From: Turritopsis dohrnii
Taxonomy: Eukaryota > Cnidaria > Hydrozoa > Anthoathecata > Oceaniidae
Length of the DNA stretch: 64,000 nt
NCBI GenBank assembly: GCA_027922465.2
Contig: BQMF02000426.1
Coordinates: forward strand, 248,001 to 312,000
Direction of reading: 5' to 3'
The stretch's first letter is position 1, and every line of letters starts with the position of its first letter. A program made the position numbers and the translations under genes. Of the stretch, positions 49,337-60,013 are shown piece after piece. A model generated the notes under the pieces. It saw only the letters and a program-made list of their open reading frames with translations. It was not told the origin of the DNA and did not search any database.

Positions 49337-49381
49337 GTATACAACTGTCAGTTTCACTCTTAGTGCGATCATCAGATATAC
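49337..49381 (-). ncRNA. Hammerhead-ribozyme-like motif (degenerate)
   Basis: On the minus strand the order is GTATAT, CTGATGA, a 13-base stem II segment, GAA, ACTG-A-CAGT, T, GTATAC. Stem I (GTATAT with GTATAC) forms six pairs with one G-U. The CUGAUGA and GAA core boxes are intact. Stem III is four pairs with a one-base loop, closing with the required A15.1-U16.1 pair, and H17 is U. Stem II (TCGCACTAAGAGT) pairs poorly, as if two bases were lost from a GCAC/GTGC stem. Very short stem III is typical of hammerheads in Penelope-like elements. No such element is seen nearby. Confidence 0.4.
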
Positions 49382-50556
49382 ATAAAATTTGCTTGTGGCT
49401 ATGTTTTATCTTCTCAGAGTATCTCGCGTACAACAGACATTTTAGATCGGTCGTGATTTTGTTAATTGCGTTCAATAATAGCATACAAACATTTGATATT
49501 TGGTTTGATGTTTTGAAAAATACATCGAACCAGAATCTATTGGCGAACCTTCTCATTTATACGTTCATCTTCAGTGCAATATGCAAGTAATGAATCAAAT
49601 ATAGGATTTTATGTTATTATTGTGGAATCGTTTTGTGTATCATTTTGTACTTTCATAAAATCTTTGTTCTAAAAGATTTAAATGCCAAAAAAGTTTTAAA
49701 AGTTAGCAGAAATAGTTCTTCGAAAGAATAAAACAGCAATGTACATTAATTTTTTTTGCAAACGTTCGCTTTCGAAATTATCATTCGTAGAAATCGTAAG
49801 AGTCTAAAGTTCAACTCGTGTTCTTCAACATCATGATCGTACCACTTTTTTGAACATTCATGCTTTTTGCATGAGGATGGTTTCCATAAGCAAAACACTA
49901 TTAGAAAACTGAAATCCTTATTAACTAACTTACATAATCCTTATTAACTACCTGATTTTATTTTAAATAGTATTCATGATAATATTTATACTTAGGTGTT
50001 CTATAAAATAGATAATACTACTCGGAGAACTACTTTTGACCTGCTTTGCTTATCTCTTACTTAGTTATTGCGCATAGAAACCATGTCTTTTTTTTATCTA
50101 ACCATTTGAAATATTTACCTTACGATGTGATAAGAGATCTCAGTCGATGGAAAACTCTTTTTAGTAATGATTCAACGCGTTTAAACTACCATTTTGCATA
50201 AATAACTTGTAGTACCGGGGGTAGTCAACAAACATTTGTGGGACATGATGATATCGTTCTTTTATTGTAGGACAACTTATTCATCAAAATATCAATAATT
50301 TGGAGTGAAAGAAGCTTTTGAAAATGTTTTCCGAATATAGCCAGCTATATTTACTGTTTTTTTGCGGAATGATAATATTCCTGAAAAGTAATTTACGCCC
50401 CCGTATCAATTTTCAAATCAAGCCATATGCACCGCTCAGCTTTCGAAATCTTGCAGGCAAGATTTTCCTACAAATTTGGCCGCTGCTCTTGCTGTTCATC
50501 ATTCCTCTTCATAGTATAGTGGAGTATAGTTGGTAACGTAGCAGTTAAAAGCTAAG

Positions 50557-50652
50557 GTATGTTATTAATGTAAATCTATGGATTCTCTGTTCTCTATAAG
50601 CAACACATCAAAGAGAGAAATGTTACAAAATTTGTACATTATTATTTTATAG
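50557..50652 (+). other. Probable 5'-UTR intron of inositol synthase
   Basis: GCTAAG/GTATGT at 50557 and TTTTATAG/TGCAAAATGG at 50652 make a good 96-bp GT-AG intron ending six bases before the start codon. The coding region itself has no intron. Confidence 0.55.
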
Positions 50653-50658
50653 TGCAAA

Positions 50659-52362
50659 ATGGCTTCTATCACTGTCAACTCACAAAATATCCAATACACG
50701 TCTGATGAGATCCAAAGCAAATACATCTATCAGACAACAAAAGTGGAACGCCTTTCTTCCAATAATGATCAATTCAAAGTAACACCAATTGATGTAGAGA
50801 TTGAATTTAAAGTGAAACGTAATGTTCCCAAGCTTGGAGTTATGTTAGTTGGTTGGGGTGGTAACAATGGAACAACATTCACTGGTGCATACCTTGCTAA
50901 CAAGCATAACATATCCTGGGAAACAAAATCTGGCACTAAGCATCCAAATTGGTTTGGTTCGATACTCCAAGCGTCAACTGTGAGCTTGGGTTTCAGTCAA
51001 GAAGGAGAAGTTTACGTACCAATGCATACAATGTTACCCATGGTTAACCCTAATGATATCTGTATTGATGGCTGGGACATTTCATCTATGCCAATCTGTG
51101 ATGCCATGAAAAGAGCAGAGGTATTTGATTACGACCTGCAAAGAAAGCTAGCTCCATACATGAATAACATGAAGCCAAGACCATCGATTTACCAACCTGA
51201 TTTCATTGCTGCTAACCAGTCTGACAGAGCTGATAATGTCATAAAAGGAACTGCACAAGAGCAAGTAGAGGCAATTCGATCTGATATCAGGGATTTTAAA
51301 ATTAAAAATGAATTAGATACTGTCATAGTGTTGTGGACTGCTAACACAGAACGTTTTTGTGACATCATTCCTGGAATTCACGATTCCTCCAAAAATCTTC
51401 TGAAAGCAGTTTCACGAAATGAAAGTGAGATATCGGCTTCTTCTTTGTTTGCAATTGCAAGCATCTTGGAAGGTTGCTCATATATTAATGGTTCTCCACA
51501 GAATACCTTTGTACCAGGTGTAATAGAGTTAGCTGAGCAGCATAATGTCTTCCTTGGTGGTGATGATTTTAAATCTGGACAGACAAAGATCAAATCAGTT
51601 CTGGTTGATTTTTTAGTCAGTGCAGGAATCAAGCCAGTTTCCATCGTAAGTTACAACCATCTTGGAAACAATGATGGTAAAAATTTATCTGCACCGAAGC
51701 AGTTTCGTTCGAAAGAAATCTCAAAAAGTAATGTTGTAGATGATATGGTAGATTCCAATCAGATCTTATACAAGCCTGGAGAGAAACCAGATCATGTCGT
51801 TGTTATAAAGTATGTACCTCACGTGGGTGACAGTAAACGAGCAATGGATGAGTACACCTCAGAAATCATGATGAATGGTACAAACACTATTGTTGCTCAC
51901 AACACCTGTGAAGATTCGTTACTTGCTACGCCAATCATATTAGATTTGGTTTTGCTGACTGAATTGTGTCAACGCATAAAAATGAAGATTGGAAATAGTG
52001 ATCAACAAAGTTTCAACACCATCCTTACAGTATTGAGTTATCTTCTTAAAGCTCCTCTGGTACCCAAAGGGACACCTGTTGTCAATGCACTTTTTAAACA
52101 ACGCTTAGCAATTGAAAATATTCTTCGTGCTTGCATAGCCCTACCACCACAGAATAATATGTTACTAGAGTTTAGACTATCAGACATGAGTGTTTTTCAA
52201 AAAGAAGCTACTGAACAGGCCATGATAACGAAACCAGCTTCTGTTAAAGATGTGGATCCTAACATTGTAACCGTTACAAAGCTTTTGTCTATGAATGCCC
52301 TCACAGGCCACATGGATGGAGTGCGTATAAATTGCCCTCAAGCAGTTGAGGGTGTACATTAG
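50659..52362 (+). CDS. ISYNA1: Inositol-3-phosphate synthase
   Basis: This single open frame of 567 residues matches the family's usual length (about 510-560 in eukaryotes). The enzyme converts glucose 6-phosphate to 1D-myo-inositol 3-phosphate with bound NAD, the first committed step to inositol and its phospholipids, in the cytosol. Visible signatures are [10 protein letters not shown] (NAD loop, about residue 64), LWTANTERF (225), [11 protein letters not shown] (277), [11 protein letters not shown] (300), [16 protein letters not shown] (331) and [12 protein letters not shown] (388), which carry the conserved active-site Asp, Asn and Lys residues. The start follows AAAATGG. The lack of coding introns contrasts with neighbouring genes and could mark an old retrocopy that became the working gene. 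Confidence 0.97.
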   Translation: MASITVNSQNIQYTSDEIQSKYIYQTTKVERLSSNNDQFKVTPIDVEIEFKVKRNVPKLGVMLVGWGGNNGTTFTGAYLANKHNISWETKSGTKHPNWFGSILQASTVSLGFSQEGEVYVPMHTMLPMVNPNDICIDGWDISSMPICDAMKRAEVFDYDLQRKLAPYMNNMKPRPSIYQPDFIAANQSDRADNVIKGTAQEQVEAIRSDIRDFKIKNELDTVIVLWTANTERFCDIIPGIHDSSKNLLKAVSRNESEISASSLFAIASILEGCSYINGSPQNTFVPGVIELAEQHNVFLGGDDFKSGQTKIKSVLVDFLVSAGIKPVSIVSYNHLGNNDGKNLSAPKQFRSKEISKSNVVDDMVDSNQILYKPGEKPDHVVVIKYVPHVGDSKRAMDEYTSEIMMNGTNTIVAHNTCEDSLLATPIILDLVLLTELCQRIKMKIGNSDQQSFNTILTVLSYLLKAPLVPKGTPVVNALFKQRLAIENILRACIALPPQNNMLLEFRLSDMSVFQKEATEQAMITKPASVKDVDPNIVTVTKLLSMNALTGHMDGVRINCPQAVEGVH

Positions 52363-53403
52363 ATTTATTTTTGTAAATTGACGTTATTATTTTAGGTAGA
52401 TCTTATTTATTGTTATTGAGAATTCTTGTTTTCAAAGACATTTTATGTGGATAAATCAGTGAAAAACAGGTTCTTATTCAAGCATTGTTTTGTTTTGCGT
52501 GTTCATTTTTGTTTTTCTCTTTTTATGAAAAAGGAAATGTTGTAATTAGCAGTAACATTTACTCAGATAATTTGTTACTTTGTACTTGTAAATTTAGAAA
52601 ATGACCCAGAAATAAATATTAAAGGTTTTCGATTCTATAGAAATTGTAGAAATGTTCTTCCAAGTGTTGTTACTTGTCCTTTTTTCGAAGATATAATTGA
52701 ACAATTTCATGTCACAATCTTGATAGATCCAAACGATGAAGAACCACACAAATTAATCTGGCTTGTGATGGCCAGAGTTTTTTGATGGATCTTTCTTGAA
52801 TATATTCCCAAATGTTCAAATTTTGTCAAACTGTCATATCTGTCTCATTGCGATGTCATAATTAGATGAAAATTATCCTAAATTGTTCCATCAGCCGATG
52901 CTGATGATAGTTAGATTCATAGGTCAATCTGGGTGGAGAAGTCTTTAAAATACCTAGTTTTCAGACGCCATCCGTATATCGAAAAGGCAAGAAACCCTGG
53001 GTACGAGGTTGGGACTTCTTTGAGGAACCAATTGCCAAAAATTTTGACATAGAATTGCCACCAGCCAAGGTAACAAATCCGCTACTAGGAAAAGGTGTTG
53101 TCAAATGTATCATGTAATTATCGTTGTTGAAATACGTTTAATTTGTAATGTGGTTTCAACAGGCTTGTAAGTGTGGTGCCCAAACGACTGCAATATTACT
53201 CGTATCTTTACTAAAAAATTTAAATGTCTTTTTCGTCGCTAGGAACATTTCAAAAGGTGATTTTCAACAACTTGAATGAAAAGAATACAATTACGTATTT
53301 GAATTCTTTATTGTGGTTACCAAGTGTATCGTATCTTCAATATTTTAGTTTTCAGAATATTACCAATGACAAGAACTTCTCTCGAAAAAATTTGAAATCA
53401 AAC
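52363..53403. other. 3' flank of inositol synthase and spacer
   Basis: AATAAA at 52611-52616 is the likely polyadenylation signal of the upstream gene. A short splice-bounded open stretch at 52966-53069 contains a GGGTACGAGGTTGG-type word that also occurs in looser form at about 10315, so it looks like repeat sequence rather than an exon. Nothing else is supported. Confidence 0.45.
52611..52616 (+). terminator. Polyadenylation signal AATAAA, inositol synthase
   Basis: AATAAA lies 249 bp after the stop at 52362, at the end of an AT-rich 3' UTR. Confidence 0.7.
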
Positions 53404-54112
53404 ATGTTCAGATACTATTTTTTATTTTTGATCATTTTAAAAACTTTTTGTGTTTCTTGTAAAAACAGTACCACAGTCGCGAAAGGAGTGCAGGTAAGCT
53501 TGTACAGGTTTAAACCGTACAAGAAACGAATTCTCGACAAAACACCTATCGCTATAAATCGCGTTCAAAAGCATTTAGAATGCGTAGCGGCTTGTTCTAC
53601 TAATCGCAACTGTGCAAGTGTTAATGTCCTTCACAATGACGCTGGTTATCTAACGTGTCAAATTTTGCAAGAAGACAAGCATTCTGATCTGTGTTCATTC
53701 ATATGGAGCGAGCATAGTACTCACTATGCTTTTGCAGTAAGTAATTTCTGTGGTATACTAGCTAATATAGCAAGTATAAAGAGACGGCGCTGGGTCTTGA
53801 CCATGCCTTGAAATTAAGAAATATTATCTGGTTTCTAATAGAAATTTATGCGTAGGAAGTCCATCCTTGGTTATTTTCTAGAGTGAATGTACGAAGGATG
53901 ACAGCGTGTGTCAAGATCCATTCAAGAAGTGTGTTCCCGATATAGCGAAACAAAGTTATCAGTGTGTGGAGAAGGAAATCATGTCATCAGAGCAAGTTCA
54001 CATTTGCCCTACCGACGGAACTCATAACGGGCTGCATGTGTTAATACACAAGGTCTCATTTTGTTGGTATTGCGATACCAAATTCACTAAAGGTATTGTT
54101 AAACATTCTTAA
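53404..54112 (+). CDS. Secreted PAN/apple-like domain protein, partial
   Basis: Exon 1 (53404-53736) starts with a clear signal peptide (MFRYYFLFLIILKTFCVSC). It then carries a PAN/apple-like cysteine pattern (HLECVAACSTNRNCASVNVL, GYLTCQILQEDKHSDLC, ending THYAFA). Exon 2 (from 53882 after TTTCTAG, same phase) adds an EGF-like or disulfide stretch (SECTKDDSVCQDPFKKCVPD). It either reaches the stop at 54112 directly or splices at 54053 (CACAAG/GTCTCA) to an exon I could not find. Upstream in-frame codons to 53224 lack a signal and are less likely used. PAN modules bind protein or carbohydrate outside the cell; a specific role is not assigned. Confidence 0.6.
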
Positions 54113-54531
54113 ACTTACCTATAAGTATAACAGAGGGCTTCTGAAGAGGGCAATATTTGAAATTACTAGATTTCTCTGCCATAATTTAATGATAAAAAAC
54201 CCACAAAAACAACAAGTCCTCTAAAACAAGCAAAAGCTTTTCGGTATATTATTACCATCTTCAATGATATACAAAAATTAAACTTTTTTTATAATTAAAG
54301 GGGAATTGAGGTTTAGAAAAAATTTTTTTGAAAATTTCACTAAACATTCAAGAATAGCGTTTATATTCATAAGAAAAAAGAATTTTCAAAAAATCTTTAT
54401 TATTTCACAAAATATAAGCATTTAAAAATTTTCATTTTTGAGTTCAAAGTCCGTTTTCTGACGTCATTGGTGTCATATCAATATACGAGCGCACGTGTTA
54501 GTTACTATAATATATCCTCATCGCTGGCAAC
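54113..54531. other. Spacer with repeat end and CRE-like site
   Basis: On the minus strand 54234-54262 carries GATGGTAATAATATACCGAA then AAGC, related to the loop of the foldback at 29223-29351. TGACGTCA, a palindromic CRE-like word, lies at 54459-54466, about 65 bp upstream of the THAP start codon. Confidence 0.4.
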
Positions 54532-54918
54532 ATGCCTACGTGTCTTGCTTTGGGATGTTCAAATAACAGTGGAAAAGTCAAAAATAAGAGTTACTTCAGG
54601 TTTCCTGATCCAAAGAAATGCGGATCACAATGTATTCGTTGGTTACATAATATGGAGAATGCAAAATGGAATATCAACAACTTTGTTCCAAGTAATCGTC
54701 GACTTTGCAGTGATCATTTCCATGATGAATGCTTTGAGCGAGATTTGAAGCATGAGTTAATGCCACATTATGGATATAGTTCAAAAAAGTTAAAACCAGG
54801 TGTTGTACCGACGATATTTTCGCACAAGACATACGACCACATAAATATCGATGGAACTACAATATCAAACAAACAATCAGCATCTCGTAAGCGAAGTTTG
54901 GATTTGCAACATGCACAT
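54532..54918 (+). CDS. THAP-domain protein, first coding exon
   Basis: A THAP zinc finger starts at the initiator Met: MPTCLALGC (C2), a conserved RW at about residue 36, then RRLCSDHFHDECF (CxxH pair) and, after about 30 residues, the GVVPTIF box that corresponds to the AVPTIF motif closing THAP domains. The exon ends in a perfect donor (CACAT/GTAAGT, 54919); read-through stops at 54933. Following exons were not found, since a 2.7-kb hAT element begins 50 bp downstream. THAP domains occur in host transcription factors and in P-element-like transposases; this exon alone cannot decide between them. Confidence 0.75.
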
Positions 54919-55304
54919 GTAAGTTGTAAATAAATTCACAAAACATATTTAACATATTATTTAATACATCAGTGGCGGATCCAGGGTTAGGCAACTTAGG
55001 CAAATGCCTAACCCCCAAAATCAGTTAAATAATGTTTTTCATAAAATTGTATGAAAAAGGTATTGTATTACAATAATCAGAAAATAATCGAAAATATCAA
55101 GAGATTCCCGCATCCAATCCGCCCGATCTTTTCTTTCCCAAAAAATAGGATTATTATTCTCCCGGCGGAGGCGCGGCGCGCGCCATGATGTTAAAAATTA
55201 ATGTTTTTTACAGCTTGAGTTTATAGGTAGTGATCTCTGCCCCGAAAACGACTTCTCATAGTCACATTGACAACACAGACTAGTGCCTAACGCTCACCTT
55301 AGGC

Positions 55305-55468
55305 GAAGAAAATTTGCCTAAGGAGCCCCGGGTTTACACACTTTAATGAATGAACTGGAAGAAAATTTGCCTAAGGAGCCATGGGTTTACACACTTTAAA
55401 TGAATGAACCAGAAGAAAATTTGCCTAAGGTACAACCATATGGGTTTACACACTTTATTGAATGAATG
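55305..55468. repeat. Three tandem copies of a ~54-bp unit
   Basis: Each unit has AGAAAATTTGCCTAAGG, a variable middle, then GGGTTTACACACTTTA and AATGAATG. It lies near the left end of the hAT-like element and contains the TTGCCTAA word of its termini, so it is likely a subterminal repeat array. Confidence 0.8.
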
Positions 55469-56256
55469 GTCACCAAATCTGCACAAAACGACCGTGGGGG
55501 ACCTTCGAATTAGACCCAGTTCAACATGGATTCGCTAGAAAACATCGTTGCAGCTTTTGATAGCAATAAATGAAGTATTAATTAGGAAATTTTGAATTCA
55601 CTTAATACATCTGTTGAAAACTGACTTCAAAATCTAGGAAAAGCATTTTTTTTTTCGAGTTATGTCTCTTCTTTTGCTTTTGCGAAATGAAAACATTGTG
55701 GCTGCTTTAAAGCAAGTGTTTTATTATTTTATGTAAAATAAATGATTAGCATGGATTATTAGCACCATAATTCGTTGACCATCAGTATGACGACAGTTAA
55801 TTATTAGCTCAGCTATGTATAATAAGTTTGTTTGTGTCAACTGAATCGAAGCCTTTCCTTTATTGATTAATGATGTATATAAATATTTTTGGTATCTGTT
55901 TCTGTTAACCAAAAATGCATCTGTAAATGTTATGGAGTTACGTTTGAATGACTGAGTTTATAATACACAGAGTCATTGTTATTTTTCTGAGTTGTTTTGC
56001 GTAGGCAGCTGCATGGTTTTTTTAGCACCAGTATCTCTCCTGGTAACTTATTTGTACAGTTCAGTATAATTTTTCTTGGTTCGAGATGACTGTCTGGTTT
56101 TGAATTTAAGAACTTTAAAAGGATCCTGTGTCCAAAATGATATGAACCAATATGATAGAGATCAAAAAGCCTCTTGTTAGTATTACTTACTTTCTGAGAT
56201 ATGTATTTAATTTTCGAAATCTTACATTCACTTTATGCAATGCATGATGTATATAA

Positions 56257-56421
56257 CAGTGGCGGATGTAGAGGTATGTCGAAATTTGTGTAGGAGAGCA
56301 TTAACATAATTTGTGAATTCAATTTATATTACCAATGGGATTATTTGAATACTTTTCTTTTATGGTTAGATTGCTAACACTCTTCTACACAAATTTCGAC
56401 ATACCTCTAGATCCGCCACTG
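56257..56421. mobile_element. Nested MITE, 5-bp TSD TATAA
   Basis: CAGTGGCGGATGTAGAGGTA and a further 18 or more bases (from 56257) are repeated in inverse at the right end (to 56421), giving TIRs of about 40 bp in a 165-bp element. Flanks are exact TATAA (56252-56256, 56422-56426). The first 11 bases equal those of the host element 54970-57672. Confidence 0.9.
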
Positions 56422-57783
56422 TATAATAAGATAGTATATAGGTTAAACTTCTCATCGCAAGTTATCATTAATACTATATCTTTTTAATTTACTATAGAGA
56501 GAAAGGGCTTTCACTCTGAGAGTGATAAGAAAATGATATTGAGAGTTTATACACATAAACAAAGAATAAAAATCTTATTCTTATACATAATTATACATCA
56601 TAATTATGTATTGTATGATTTTTTATGATTTTTAAATCAAAATATCTGCCCAAGGAAACAGAATTTACAAAAACTATAAGACTTCTGAAACAACTTTGTG
56701 CATTCTATCATCCCTCGAAAAATCATTTTGGATGCAGGAACACTTTAACATCTTTGGATTTATTCTTTCATTTTACAAAAACCTATGTTATGTCTTCTTT
56801 TGAAAAAGGTAATTACATAATGTTTTAGTTTGACTTCTTGTTTCCCATGCTACATTAAATTCTGGAAAAAATGTTGTAGCTCTTATTAAAGAGGAAGCAG
56901 TACATAATTTATCTGTTGGTTGTGTAGTTTTTATAGGTTCTTGGACTTGTCTCAGGGATTTCTGGAAACACCATCTTTTACTATATTGTGGTTGACATAA
57001 TTATTTAACCATGGATCATTTTTAGGGTAGGGTATACTATTTGATTTGATGAACGCCTAGTGCAGAAATATGTTTTTATTTTGCTGCCGGATAATGATCA
57101 AGGAGCTTGTCTCTAACTTTGATTTTGGTCATTTTACTCTATTTCTTAACATAATTTCTTTTCTTTTCTTTCTATCTGACCATCTTGACCAGTACATAGA
57201 TGAAATATCATGTATTTATCTGAGTGCTCCAATCTATCATGGTGTAGGTGATTGAAAATTTATTTATTTGATTCATTACAAGTATGTTTTCATTTGATGG
57301 ATTCTTCCTGTTCATGTACAAGCAATCAAGAAAATGAAGAAGATAACAGATGAAGTAATTTTGGTTATTTACTTAACCTCCAATCTGGCAGAAAATATTA
57401 TTTTGGCCTACATAAAGTAGTTCAATACATTCCATTCATACTCAATTAGTTTTCTTTTGTTTATTTCCCTTATTCCATTAGTGCAACAATACAGGCTTGC
57501 ATTATAACACTCTTTACGTTAGGACGAATGAATTCGAGTTAATATTTTTTACATTTCGAAAAGTATGTATTAGATTGGGCGTAAACTGGCATAAATTTCA
57601 TCGATTGCGCCCTTATGTGTGTTTGGCAAAAAAAATTTGCCTAACCCTTAAAAAATCCTAGATCCGCCCCTGTACATATTTTAGCTAGATTTAACTTGTG
57701 ATATTTGCCATTCTCTTTCCTTATGTTTTTGCGTTGCTAGTTTTTTTTCAACATAACTTTGTGAATAGATTGCAAAACATAAC

Positions 57784-57845
57784 CGGGGGTAAAGAAATGT
57801 TTTTTTGCATGCATCTGTAAAGAACATTTTTCGTCTTTACCCCCG
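57784..57845. repeat. 12-bp perfect inverted repeat
   Basis: CGGGGGTAAAGA (57784-57795) and TCTTTACCCCCG (57834-57845) are perfect inverses 38 bases apart, just left of the Harbinger element. GGGGGTAAAG recurs at about 63974 near the right edge, beyond the other Harbinger end. Confidence 0.6.
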
Positions 57846-58024
57846 TTCACTAAAAGAAAAATCATTTGGCCATGCTCAAGCTTCATTCACATACACGTAT
57901 TTTTTTGACGTAAGGCCGAAATTTCATTCATTCTCTTACCTTACGTAATTTTTTACGTGAACATTACGTGAGCATGTGAACATCATTCACGTAATGACGT
58001 TAAGTCTTACGTATGACGTTAACT

Positions 58025-58081
58025 CTTACGTCGTGTTTTCTCACGAACAAAAATTTTTGTTCGTGAGAAACTCGACGTAAG
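58025..58081. repeat. Perfect 34-bp palindrome in Harbinger subterminal zone
   Basis: 58037-58070 (TTTCTCACGAACAAAAA and its exact inverse) has no spacer. CTTACGTCG (58025) and CGACGTAAG (to 58081) extend the symmetry after a 2-3 base break. It lies about 120 bp upstream of the MADF-BESS start codon. It may be a binding site for the element's proteins. Confidence 0.8.
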
Positions 58082-58197
58082 GGCAACGTGAAGAAAAAGA
58101 AGAAAAAATTACGTCACGGCGTTCGATTTCACGTTCGAATTATTAATTGCGTTCTTTTGAAATCAAAACTCGCTAGTTTTATATTTTTATTTTCGAC

Positions 58198-59085
58198 ATG
58201 GCTGTCAATGAAGAAGAACTTTCTGTCATTGTGCAAAAGTACAGTGTTCTTTTTGACAAAAGTCACAAGGAATTTCACAGAAAAGATGTGAAAAAAACGC
58301 ATGGGATGCTGTTGCAGGAGACATGAATTTGGAGAATGGTAAAAACAAATAATGTTTTTTACTATATTCATCTTTTCTGTCTTAAAAAAGCCCTAATATT
58401 TCTAATCTATTTAGGTGATGAAGCAGAGAAAGCCTTTATTAGACTGAGGGACAAATACGTCCGCGCAAAAAAAAGCTTCAAAGAGTCGAATAAATCCGGT
58501 ACGTCAGCTAAAGCAGTTAGAAAAGCCCGAGAAAAGCTTGATAGCCTTGCATTTATGCAATGGCTGGACGACTTTATCAGACCAAGACAATCAACACACA
58601 ACGACACCTTCGACCCATCTTTCGATAATGAAGCATCTATTGGTGATCTGTCCCAGTCATTTGTAGCAACGCAAGACAGCAGTGATTTTGAAAATTCAAA
58701 CCCTGTAATAAGTTCAAAAACTTTACTGCCTACGAAACGAAAAGATGCTCAAGCCATGCCAAAAGAAGCAACCAAAAAAAAGAAAGAATTTTCTGACATC
58801 GAAAAGGAGGAAATTGATATATTGCGCTCAATAGCTGCTGCAACATCGAATGATACAAATCCAAAAGATCAAGACGAGTATGACTGCTATGGTCAATACA
58901 TTGCAAATAAAATGCGAAAGCTTTCAAAAGTTCTTGATGAGGATGAAATGGAAGTTTTGGAGTTTAACGTCAACGCAGTATTCTTAAATGCAAGAAAAAA
59001 AAGACACCATCTACCAGCTTACCAACAACAACAACAGGAACAGCAACAAAATTTAACATCTTACATGGACATGTTAAGATCGTAA
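58198..59085 (+). pseudogene. MADF-BESS accessory protein of Harbinger, frameshifted
   Basis: The start at 58198 (GACATGG) opens a MADF domain (EEELSVIVQKYSVLFDKS) that shifts frame in a run of seven A (58291-58297). With that one-base change the domain continues (NAWDAVAGDMN), splices at 58338/58415 (76-bp GT-AG intron) and runs on through LRDKYVRAKKSFK. The C-terminal half has an acidic and Lys-rich linker. A BESS-like segment (DEYDCYGQYIANKMRKLSKV) and a Gln-rich end follow. Such Myb/MADF-type proteins bind the transposon and carry the transposase to the nucleus in known Harbinger systems. The frameshift may be real or a homopolymer sequencing error. Confidence 0.7.
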
Positions 59086-60013
59086 CTGTCATAATAAGTC
59101 GTATATAGCGTTTTTATATAAGAAATATAAAAATACTGTAATCGTATATTGTTCGTCAAATTGTTTATTCATTCCCAGTTCGACGAATATAGTCCCATTG
59201 CCACGAAACAGATCCTTGTGAGGAAAGATAATTTGCCGGGGCTTCTCTTGTTTCCAATGCTGTGTTAGTGTATTTCGAGTTGTGAACTGGTTTCACATTT
59301 TGCAAAGCATTTCCATCGATTAAATCCCTCCATTGTCCTGAAATAATATCACCATGTTTATCTTCGCTATCAACAAAACCTTGTGGTGTATAACGAGCGT
59401 TGTCTGTCTGCCTTAGATAGTTATGCAGTGCAACTGCTGCTAAAATGATCTTTTCCACTTTTTCAGGTTTTGCTTCAATTGGTTTTTGAAAAACTCTCCA
59501 ACGAGCAACTAAGATTCCAAAGGTGTTTTCGATAACTCTACGCGCACGCGATAACCTATAGTTAAATATTTTTCGATCTTCATTTGTTAATGCCTTCCCT
59601 GAATATGGTCTCATGAGCCAATTTTTGAGTGGGAATATTTCGTCTCCGACAAGAAAGTAAGGCATCTTTAAATTGCTTTCAGGTAACGTCTCGGGTTTTG
59701 GAATATCAAAATTGTTATTCTCAAACTTTTGACCCATTCTAGAATTTTTTAAAATGCCGCTATCATTGTTGCTACCGTATTCACCTACATCGATATGACT
59801 AAAACAATATCGAGCATCGCAAATTGCAAGTAGAACCATGCTAAAGAACCCTTTGTAATTGTACCAAAGAGATCCTGACATTTTCGGTTTACGAATGCCA
59901 ACATGCTTTCCATCCAACGCTCCTAAACAGTGAGGCATATTCCACAATTCGTTGAAATCATCCGAAATTATTTTCCAATCGTCGATTGTAGCAGGTGGTT
60001 TCACATATCGCAT

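Larger units (their letters stand above)
47100..50318. other. Intergenic AP1G1 to inositol synthase
   Basis: This stretch holds a MITE (48164-48433), a hammerhead-like motif (49337-49381) and a direct repeat (GTGGCTATGTTTTA at about 49289 and 49394). Words like CCATTACGCCC/GGGCGTAAT recur at about 47574, 47688 and 47876, possibly another decayed repeat. Open frames on both strands are short and unconvincing. Confidence 0.4.
54970..57672. mobile_element. Non-autonomous hAT-like element, 5-bp TSD TACAT
   Basis: CAGTGGCGGATCCAGG (54970) and CCTAGATCCGCCCCTG (57672) are imperfect inverse ends. Each is followed inward by a GTTAGGCAA/TTGCCTAAC word. Flanks are exact TACAT (54965-54969, 57673-57677). 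No transposase is seen in 2703 bp. The interior has a three-copy tandem repeat (55305-55468) and a nested 165-bp MITE (56257-56421). Confidence 0.8.

Noticed and set aside
50318..50536. 72-codon hydrophobic frame upstream of inositol synthase
   Set aside because: Could be read as a small membrane protein, but it lies in the promoter/5'-UTR region with no family resemblance; low support.
52966..53069. Splice-bounded open stretch that translates to a KKPWVRGWDFF-containing peptide
   Set aside because: It contains a GGGTACGAGGTTGG-type word that recurs in looser form elsewhere in the window (about 10315), and no neighbouring exon continues it. More likely dispersed repeat than exon.
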